Shown: positions 35,633 through 41,055 of the stretch, one piece after another
How positions within the stretch are numbered: position 1 is the first letter of the stretch
Layout: each line of letters begins with the position of its first letter
From: JANXUC01 sp043782485
Lineage (GTDB): Bacteria > Acidobacteriota > Terriglobia > Terriglobales > Acidobacteriaceae
Length of the DNA stretch: 41,055 nt
Direction: 5' to 3'
Assembly (NCBI GenBank): GCA_043782485.1
Contig: JAYWAL010000050.1
Span: 1-41,055, forward strand
The notes under the pieces: generated by a model
Seen by the model: the letters and a program-made list of their open reading frames with translations, nothing else
The model's database searches: none
Told to the model about the DNA's origin: nothing
Translations under genes and position numbers: made by a program

Positions 35633-36370
35633 CTAGTTGACATCCTTCAGCAGCAGGCTCTGTTCCGGAAACGGTGTTCCCGTCGTGTTTTCCAGCAGGA
35701 TATAGGTGCGTACCTGGCCCGCCGTCAAGGCCAGGGTCTGAGAGTCCCAGCCCTTTAAGTTTGAACCATTGGGGTCCGGGTCGCCGGCGGCGGCCACACG
35801 AATTTCCTGGTTGCCGTCTGTTGGAACCTTCACCGAGGCGTAATTTCCGGGCGAGCCAAACGTCAAATCAGAAAAAGTTGTGGTGGTGCCGTTCAGAGGA
35901 AGGGCTGGGGCGGTAATGTACACATCCACCGGCCCAGAATCGCTGGCTGTCACATGGAAGTTCGGGTCCAGTTGTAAAACGCGAATCTTGACATCACCGG
36001 AACCGGGCGCGGAATGGTCGTCGACGGTTTGTAGAATGCTGAACGTGGAGGAACCGACCAGTCCCACCGCTGAAATCGTGTAGTAGGCCTTGTCCACCAG
36101 CGTGATCTTCGTGTCGAACGAGCCGGTGGTCACACTGGACCTGTCGATCTTGAAATCAAGATTCGTGCCCGGTGCCACGGTGAAGTAGTTCGAGCCCGAG
36201 CCATAGGCCAAGCCGCTCAAAAATTTGCTGCCGTTCAGGGTGACATCAATGGTGCCCGCGTCTGGCGACGCATTCACAATGCGGACAAATGAGCGACGAG
36301 AGGTACTGCCGCAGGAAGCCAAAACCAAAGCCAGCGAGCCAACCACGAAAACGGTTAGAACTTTTCTCAC
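35633..36370 (-). CDS. DUF4397-domain lipoprotein
   Basis: The 245-residue protein begins with a lipoprotein signal (VRKVLTVFVVGSLALVLASC, lipobox LASC with Cys20), so it is anchored to a membrane. The rest has two beta-rich DUF4397-type units: 'VRIVNASPDAGTIDVTLNGSK' and the 'VKIRVLQLDPNF' / 'PVDVYITAPALPL' repeat. The ligand and function are unknown; such proteins are common in acidobacteria and planctomycetes. GTG 36370 has GAGGTG about six bases upstream. The frame to 36460 would place 30 residues before the signal peptide and is less likely. It stands alone, divergent from the CoA-transferase gene. Confidence 0.88.
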   Translation of the reverse strand: MRKVLTVFVVGSLALVLASCGSTSRRSFVRIVNASPDAGTIDVTLNGSKFLSGLAYGSGSNYFTVAPGTNLDFKIDRSSVTTGSFDTKITLVDKAYYTISAVGLVGSSTFSILQTVDDHSAPGSGDVKIRVLQLDPNFHVTASDSGPVDVYITAPALPLNGTTTTFSDLTFGSPGNYASVKVPTDGNQEIRVAAAGDPDPNGSNLKGWDSQTLALTAGQVRTYILLENTTGTPFPEQSLLLKDVN

Positions 36371-36615
36371 GAATGACACCTCAGGGAAATTTAGCTTGCT
36401 CTTCGCATGATAGCCAAGGCATGGCAGCCAAGCCCATGCAGACAAGCCCTTTAGATGCACACAGGGCGGCCGACGGGTTGCCCTAGGGTCGCTCTACTTC
36501 CATGCAAACCTTTCCAGAATACCAGTGTCGGGCCAAAATAGCGGCTCGGGCGGGAAAAACCTGCCCTCAACAGCAAGGCGGGGCATTTTCAGGACCATCG
36601 TTTATGACGACCGCC

Positions 36616-36631
36616 TGTGACGAACATCACA
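36616..36631. promoter_or_regulatory. CRP/FNR-family binding site upstream of the CoA-transferase
   Basis: TGTGA-CGAACA-TCACA is a perfect pair of CRP half-sites with the standard 6-nt centre. It is centred 111 bases before ATG 36735. A TAGATT hexamer at 36652-36657 could be a -10 element; with it the site would be centred near -41, the class II activator position. The 274-bp space has no other clear element. Confidence 0.65.
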
Positions 36632-36734
36632 GCTGCCCGGTGCCGATATCATAGATTGCCGAGCGGCATTCCCACCAAACTGGCAGTGAACGGCTCTCAT
36701 CTGAATCTGATAGGAATCGGGGAATCCATCCGTA

Positions 36735-38057
36735 ATGACCTGGCGACAGCAATACCAACAGAAAATCCAGTCCGCCGAAGTGGCGCTCCAGTGCGTTCAG
36801 TCCGGAATGCGCGTTTACATCCAGCCCGGATGCGCTGAACCTGAGGTGCTGGTCGAGGCCCTCCTGCAAAGGGCACCTTTTGTCCGGGACGTGCAAGTCG
36901 TCCATCTACTGACTATGGGGCGGGCCGACTACGTGGCACCAGAAATGGCGGGGCATTTCCGCCACAATGCCATGTTCATTGGTGCCAACGTGCGGGAAGC
37001 GGTCAATGAAGGCCGCGCTGACTACACGCCGATTCACTTGAGTGAAATCGAAGGGCTTTTCGAAAGCGGAGAAATGCCTCTGGACGTCGCTCTGGTGCAA
37101 GTATCGCCGCCGGACCTGCACGGATATTGCAGCTACGGCGTCGGCGTCGACATCACGCTGACGGCGGTGAAGTTTGCCAAACGCGTGGTGGCCCAAATCA
37201 ACGACCAGATGCCACGCACGTACGGCGACACGTTTGTCCACCTTGGACGATTTGACGCCATCGTGGAGTCGTCACGGCCACTGTGCGAGCTACCCAGGGT
37301 CCGCAGCACCGCAATGCACCAAGCCATTGCGCGCAACGTGGCTGGCCTTATCGATGACGGGGCTGTGATCCAGACCGGGATTGGTGGAATTCCCGATGCC
37401 GTGATGCCCTTCCTGATGGACCGGCGCCATCTGGCAGTGCACACGGAACTGGTCTCGGACGGGGTAATTTCGCTGATTGAAGCCGGAGTCATTACAGGAG
37501 AACGCAAGAACTTCAAGCCCAGAAAGATCATTGTGGGCTTCGCTCTGGGCACGAAAAAGCTGTTTGATTTTCTCGACAACAATCCCTTGTTTGAGTTCCA
37601 CCCCACGTCTTACACGAATGATCCGCTGCTGATCGCGCGCAACGACAACATGATCGCCATCAACTCCGCTCTCCAGGTGGATCTAACCGGACAAGTCTGC
37701 GCGGACTCGGTAGGCACCTATCTGTATAGCGGCATCGGTGGCCAAGTGGACTTCCTGCGGGGCAGTTCCCGCTCCAAGGGAGGTAAGCCGATCATCGCGT
37801 TGCCTTCCACGGCGAAGAACGATTCCGTTTCGAGAATTGTGCCCACGCTCACGCCCGGCTCGGGTGTGGTCACCTCACGCGGGCTGATTCGCTATGTGGT
37901 CACGGAGCATGGTGTTGCCTATCTCCACGGAAAATCCGTACGGGAGCGGGCGCAGGCCCTGATTGAGATTGCGCATCCGAAGTTTCGGGGGGAACTCTAC
38001 GCGCACTGCGAAAAAACAAAATGGCTGCGAAACTGCGCGCCGTCGGAAGCTTCTTGA
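36735..38057 (+). CDS. Acetyl-CoA hydrolase/CoA-transferase (Cat1/4-hydroxybutyrate CoA-transferase family)
   Basis: The 440-residue enzyme moves CoA between acyl groups, for example from a short-chain acyl-CoA to acetate, or hydrolyses acetyl-CoA. The catalytic glutamate that forms the CoA thioester is Glu238 in 'RHLAVHTELVSDGVISL'. The CoA-binding/oxyanion region is 'GIGGQVDFLRGSSRSKGGKPI', followed by 'PSTAKNDSVSRIVPTLTPGSGV' and 'YVVTEHGVAYLHGKSVRERAQAL', all typical. Other marks are 'QTGIGGIPDAVM' and 'SPPDLHGYCSYGVGVD'. It is not linked to xfp-ackA, which lies 17 kb away, but could use acetate. A CRP/FNR-type site upstream suggests control by carbon or oxygen state. It converges on the GAF-PilZ gene, 21 bp away. 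Confidence 0.92.
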   Translation: MTWRQQYQQKIQSAEVALQCVQSGMRVYIQPGCAEPEVLVEALLQRAPFVRDVQVVHLLTMGRADYVAPEMAGHFRHNAMFIGANVREAVNEGRADYTPIHLSEIEGLFESGEMPLDVALVQVSPPDLHGYCSYGVGVDITLTAVKFAKRVVAQINDQMPRTYGDTFVHLGRFDAIVESSRPLCELPRVRSTAMHQAIARNVAGLIDDGAVIQTGIGGIPDAVMPFLMDRRHLAVHTELVSDGVISLIEAGVITGERKNFKPRKIIVGFALGTKKLFDFLDNNPLFEFHPTSYTNDPLLIARNDNMIAINSALQVDLTGQVCADSVGTYLYSGIGGQVDFLRGSSRSKGGKPIIALPSTAKNDSVSRIVPTLTPGSGVVTSRGLIRYVVTEHGVAYLHGKSVRERAQALIEIAHPKFRGELYAHCEKTKWLRNCAPSEAS

Positions 38058-38078
38058 GGAATCTTGTTAGGAAAAGGT

Positions 38079-38888
38079 CTACTGGTGTCCAGCTAGAATC
38101 TTGGGCAGCATAAACAGCGGCGTCCGCACTTCGCGGTGGAGGGGAGATTGCTCAGACACCTCGTCCACGAATTCGAGGCCATGGCGCAGCCCATCCTGGT
38201 GCCGTACTACGCAGCGCCGCCGAATCGACTGGGTGGCGAACGGTAGCAGGAACTCCACGATGGCACCCTCGTTCGGCGGTAGTTTTGCCGCCAGAATCAT
38301 GCCCATTCCCTTTTCGCAAACGTCCCGCGTGCGGCCGGGAATTTCCTCGGGAACGCCCGAGCGCAGGGTGGTCACGGAAATCGTCACTCCGATTGGGGTG
38401 CGCGTCCAGCGGCGCGGCTTGGGCGGATTCTCGGCGCGCAGAGCTTCCGCCATCTCATGGTCCGTGCCCAACGTCGGCAGGATTTCTTCCATCATGCCGC
38501 CAATCCGCTTCATCGCGTTCACGTCCCGTTCGTGGAACGCGTGGGCCTGTATGGAAAGAATCTGAAAAAGTCCCGTTACCCGCCCGCCGCGATGCAAGGG
38601 CAGCACAATCAGGGAGGCGATGCCCAACTGGCGGCAGCTCTCGGCGTCCACGCGGGTGTCCGAGTCGACGCTATCGCAGCGCAGCAATTGATCCCGCCGC
38701 ACGGACTCACCGGAAAAACTGGACGCAATCTCCACGCGCGAACCAAGCGAGGGCGCCGTAATGCCGGTGCTGGCGCAGCACACCATGTCCGCGCCCGTCT
38801 GCACGGCGACGGCAGCTCCCGTTGCGCCCGTAATGTATTGGGCGTTTTCGGCGAGAGTCTGGATTATGGCCCTGGGATCTAAGTCCAT
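38079..38888 (-). CDS. GAF-PilZ two-domain signalling protein
   Basis: This 269-residue cytoplasmic protein combines an N-terminal GAF domain (about 4-140: 'IIQTLAENAQYITGATGAAVAV', 'SLIVLPLHRGGRVTGLFQILS', 'DVNAMKRIGGMMEEIL') with a C-terminal PilZ domain (about 160-245). PilZ domains bind c-di-GMP through RxxxR and (D/N)xSxxG. Here RRWTR fits the first and DVCEKG the second, with Cys in place of Ser, so binding may be altered. The GAF part may sense a small molecule. The start at ATG 38888 has AAGG about twelve bases upstream; GTG 38900 is too close to it. No output enzyme is attached. Confidence 0.85.
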   Translation of the reverse strand: MDLDPRAIIQTLAENAQYITGATGAAVAVQTGADMVCCASTGITAPSLGSRVEIASSFSGESVRRDQLLRCDSVDSDTRVDAESCRQLGIASLIVLPLHRGGRVTGLFQILSIQAHAFHERDVNAMKRIGGMMEEILPTLGTDHEMAEALRAENPPKPRRWTRTPIGVTISVTTLRSGVPEEIPGRTRDVCEKGMGMILAAKLPPNEGAIVEFLLPFATQSIRRRCVVRHQDGLRHGLEFVDEVSEQSPLHREVRTPLFMLPKILAGHQ

Positions 38889-39301
38889 CTGTGAGCACAC
38901 CTTATCAAGTAATATCGGCCAGATTCCCAGACTAGTGGGGAGCCGGGGGAATCGCCAACGTTACGGCAGTTCATCCCAGGCGGACTTCGGTGTCTATGGC
39001 CCTGACCGCTCACGAAATGGCGGCTGTTGCGTCCATAACTTGAACAACAGATTAGGCTTCCGGGCCGTCAAGATCAAGGAAGAAAGAAAAAATCAGGAAG
39101 CAGTACCTTTAGTCAGCAGCCTGCGGTAAGGGTCAGAGTTCAACATCCAGCGCCTGAAGGCGCACTCAAATTAAGCGTTTACGCCACCGCTTAAGGGGTG
39201 GCCTGATACGAATCCTAGTTCTACCACGGGCTGTTAGTTTGGAACCTTTCTTGCCGCCGGTCCGTATCACGACTGAACAGGCTGCTCCTGGAGGTACGCC
39301 A
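38889..39301. repeat. Spacer with a family-1 two-palindrome unit
   Basis: The repeat unit is GCGCCTGAAGGCGC (39150-39163), 19 bases, then GCCACCGCTTAAGGGGTGGC (39183-39202) and CTGATACGAA (39202-39211). This is the same order and tail as 26265-26326, but with a TTAA loop and a different second stem. The rest of the 413 bp has a GAAGAAAGAAAAAA tract (about 39079-39092) and no gene that I can support. Confidence 0.75.
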
Positions 39302-39838
39302 ATGAGTGTGCATGCTGCTATGTTTCGCCCTCCGCTAGTCTCGGAGAGAATCCCGGAGAACGCTACAGGGAGCGCCCAGTTTTCCAGCCGCCCTGCCTCT
39401 AACTCGCCCGTGCAGGAAGTGCTGCGCCAAGCTCAGGACGAGCTCCGTGGCCTGCTGCAACAACGGGCGGACCTGATGAAGCGGATTGGCACCGTCAAGC
39501 AGACGATTTCCGGCCTGGCCAATTTGTTTGGCGACGAATTGCTGAGTGATGAATTGCTGCACCTGGTTGACCGCAAACCCTCCGGCCGCCAGCCCGGCTT
39601 CACTCATGCCTGCCGAGTTCTGCTGATGGAAGCTGGAACGCCGCTCTCCGTACGCGAAGTCTGCGCCCGCATGGCCGAGCGCATGCCCGCCGTGCTGGAG
39701 CGGCACAAAGACCCGCTCGCCTCGCTGACGACGGTGCTGAATCGACTGGTGGAATACGGCGAGGCGCAAAGCGCATTGGATGGCCGCGGGCGCAGATCGT
39801 GGCGGTGGGTGGCGGACGAGAAAGAGGAGCGGGCCTGA
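39302..39838 (+). CDS. Coiled-coil protein with HARE-HTH-like C-terminal domain
   Basis: The 178-residue protein starts at ATG 39302, with GGAGG seven bases upstream. Residues about 40-85 are a coiled coil ('VLRQAQDELRGLLQQRADLMKRIGTVKQTI'). Residues about 100-165 look like a HARE-HTH winged helix ('FTHACRVLLMEAGTPLSVREVCARMAERMP', 'ASLTTVLNRLVEYGEAQ', 'GRRSWRWV'). That domain occurs in RNA-polymerase delta subunits, ASXL proteins and restriction enzymes and is thought to read DNA or modified bases. No enzyme domain is attached and no restriction gene is adjacent. I would call it a DNA-binding or regulatory protein of unknown target. The family assignment is from pattern memory. Confidence 0.7.
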   Translation: MSVHAAMFRPPLVSERIPENATGSAQFSSRPASNSPVQEVLRQAQDELRGLLQQRADLMKRIGTVKQTISGLANLFGDELLSDELLHLVDRKPSGRQPGFTHACRVLLMEAGTPLSVREVCARMAERMPAVLERHKDPLASLTTVLNRLVEYGEAQSALDGRGRRSWRWVADEKEERA

Positions 39839-39924
39839 TTTTCGGTAATTTCTGGATCAGTCCAGCATCGTTGAATCAGGCCAGCATCTTGAAGTTCTGT
39901 GATTTTGCCTTGTTCAGAGAGTTC

Positions 39925-40467
39925 CTAACGCAAAGGCCGATCATACCGGCCAGCGCCCAGCGTGTTCTTCGTGGAGAGCCTTCTCGCGATATCCAAGGCC
40001 TGTGAGAACGGCGCGCGATCCGTCTGCCCTTCGCCGCGATAAATGTAACGGACCTTCCCGCTCGGGTCGATTACCAACGTAGCCGGATGGGCAATGTGGA
40101 GCGCGTCCAATCCGATTCGATGATATACGCCGTAAGCCTTGGTGACCGCACGGTCTTCATCCAACAGGACGGGGAACGCCGTCGGGTTCGTTTGGAGAAA
40201 CTCGGCGGGCTTCCACATGCCATCGCGCTTCTCGGCGGCGATGAAAACCATCTGCGCCCCGGACAACGCGATCTCTTCCCGCTTTTGATCCAATTCGACG
40301 ATTCTTCGGCGGCAATTTGGGCACCAGGTGCCGCGGAGAAACTCCAGAATAACGGGACCCTCCAGCAGCATCTCCGTCAAGGACGAAGCCGCATCTCGAT
40401 TGGCAGCTGGGAGGGAAAAATTGGGGGCGAACGAGCCTAAGCCCAGAGTTTCGGTGACATTCTTCAT
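39925..40467 (-). CDS. Peroxiredoxin-like (AhpC/TSA, BCP-type) redoxin
   Basis: The 180-residue thioredoxin-fold protein has the redoxin start 'SFAPNFSLPAANRDAASSLTE', the active-site segment 'LEFLRGTWCPNCRRRIVELDQ' with a CPNC motif, 'FPVLLDEDRAVTKAYGVYHR' and the 'PATLVIDPSGKVRYIYRGEGQTDR' strand pair. Peroxiredoxins of this subgroup reduce peroxides with the first Cys; the CXXC could also make it a thiol-disulfide reductase (ResA/TlpA-like). There is no signal peptide, so it is cytoplasmic. The start ATG 40467 is supported by the conserved N-terminus. It is divergent from the cysteine-rich gene, with a long hairpin in between. Confidence 0.88.
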   Translation of the reverse strand: MKNVTETLGLGSFAPNFSLPAANRDAASSLTEMLLEGPVILEFLRGTWCPNCRRRIVELDQKREEIALSGAQMVFIAAEKRDGMWKPAEFLQTNPTAFPVLLDEDRAVTKAYGVYHRIGLDALHIAHPATLVIDPSGKVRYIYRGEGQTDRAPFSQALDIARRLSTKNTLGAGRYDRPLR

Positions 40468-40503
40468 ACTCTGGGTACGCCCTAACCGAACGCGGAGATG
40501 CTA

Positions 40504-40549
40504 CGCTGGCGGGGAACGGTAACCTGCGGAGGGTTACCGAGCGCCAGCG
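40504..40549. repeat. Long nested hairpin between divergent genes
   Basis: CGCTGGCG (40504-40511) pairs with CGCCAGCG (40542-40549), and inside it GGTAACC (40518-40524) pairs with GGTTACC (40532-40538). Both stems are perfect and stack around small asymmetric bulges. It lies between the peroxiredoxin-like gene and the cysteine-rich gene. No T run follows. It is unlike the other repeats in the window. Confidence 0.65.
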
Positions 40550-40646
40550 GACATGGCAGCTGCTACAGTATTGAGCGATTCAGCTCGGGATCAACGCGAT
40601 TGGATGATTGATCTGTTGTGGCCGATACTTCGAAGTGAGGTTCGCT

Positions 40647-41055
40647 ATGAGAAGTTTGAGAGTGCCACTGCTATTGTTCTGCGCCGTCACAGCCGCGCAG
40701 TTCGTGCTCGCCCAGGATCCAGCAACACTGGCGGCAATGCGAACCGCCTGCGCACAGGATGCACAAAAGCTCTGCGCTGGAGTACAGCCAGGCGGAGGGC
40801 GCATCGTGGCCTGCCTCAAGGAACACAAGGACTCGCTGTCCGACGGCTGCAAGCAGGCCGCAGGGCTGGCGACTAACTCCAGCGGTGGTGCTTCGCCCAA
40901 TGCTGCCAGCCCAGCGCCCGGGACATCCGGTGGAGCCAACGTCTCCGGTGCCGCGCCCGCGGCGACATCCGGCCCGACTGGGGCTGTGGCCCCCAAGACA
41001 AAACCAGCGCCCGCCTCCAAAGGGGGTGCAGCCACGGCGGCTACCACCACCAAAG
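40647..41055 (+). CDS. Secreted cysteine-rich-repeat protein, 3' truncated
   Basis: The frame runs off the window end after 136 residues. ATG 40647 has GAGG six bases upstream. A signal peptide (RSLRVPLLLFCAVTAAQFVLAQ, cleavage probably after A22) is followed by one cysteine-rich repeat: 'TACAQDAQKLCAGVQPGGGRIVACLKEH', then 'LSDGCKQA', a C-x7-C-type pattern known from Golgi-apparatus-protein/FGFR-type cysteine-rich repeats (PF00839-like). A Gly/Ser/Pro/Ala/Thr-rich low-complexity tail begins near residue 75 and continues past the edge. The protein is probably periplasmic or surface located. Its function is unknown. Confidence 0.8.
   Translation, partial: MRSLRVPLLLFCAVTAAQFVLAQDPATLAAMRTACAQDAQKLCAGVQPGGGRIVACLKEHKDSLSDGCKQAAGLATNSSGGASPNAASPAPGTSGGANVSGAAPAATSGPTGAVAPKTKPAPASKGGAATAATTTK

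Overview
The window looks like a piece of an acidobacterial chromosome, most likely from the Koribacter/Terriglobales part of the Acidobacteriota. This is an inference from GC-rich codon use, an FG-GAP protein with an Ig-like, membrane-anchored C-terminus, MacB-type permeases without their ATPase, a cysteine-rich-repeat secreted protein, and intergenic spaces full of short palindromic repeats. No 16S rRNA, tRNA, integrase, transposase, CRISPR array or phage gene was seen, so the placement is not proven.

Layout. 1-14.8 kb is mostly housekeeping: the end of a secreted FG-GAP repeat protein, mfd, galU, a leftward lipase-purD-purE group, a membrane protein overlapping a winged-helix regulator, glyA, and two glycosyltransferases (ArnT/PMT-like and GT4). 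15.3-22.2 kb is a fermentation/stress-type block: a leftward xfp-ackA-nitroreductase cluster (phosphoketolase and acetate kinase overlap by one base, TGATG) and a rightward zinc alcohol dehydrogenase, each next to a small protein gene with a good ribosome-binding site. 22.4-24.8 kb holds a two-CBS-domain protein, a cystathionine gamma-synthase/lyase-family enzyme, a perfect palindrome matching the ParB site parS, an array of TTTGC motifs, and the RNase P RNA gene on the minus strand. 24.9-32.4 kb has two MacB-like permeases, an HpnI-like glycosyltransferase, a second ArnT-like glycosyltransferase and a soluble histidine kinase. 32.7-41 kb has a zinc-ribbon protein, a divergent arsenic locus (arsR facing arsI-aquaporin-arsC), a DUF4397 lipoprotein, a CoA-transferase behind a CRP/FNR-type site, a GAF-PilZ protein, a HARE-HTH-like protein, a peroxiredoxin-like protein and the start of a cysteine-rich secreted protein.

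How genes work together. Phosphoketolase makes acetyl phosphate from sugar phosphates, and acetate kinase turns it into acetate and ATP. The CoA-transferase at 36.7 kb could reactivate acetate, but no link is shown by sequence. In the ars locus, ArsC reduces arsenate, the aquaporin may let arsenite out, ArsI cleaves trivalent organoarsenicals, and ArsR probably acts at an 18-bp inverted repeat.

Most notable signals. (1) The plus strand is C-rich whatever the coding direction on the left, and switches to G-rich near 23.64 kb inside one intact gene, about 0.55 kb before the parS-like site. That is the polarity expected at a replication origin. (2) Several families of intergenic palindromes occur. 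One has variable stems closing a nearly constant T(G/A)AA loop, and part of it is organised as a ~97-bp dispersed and tandem repeat. (3) Several genes have a -10-like hexamer 7-9 nt before the start codon and no Shine-Dalgarno sequence, which suggests leaderless transcripts.
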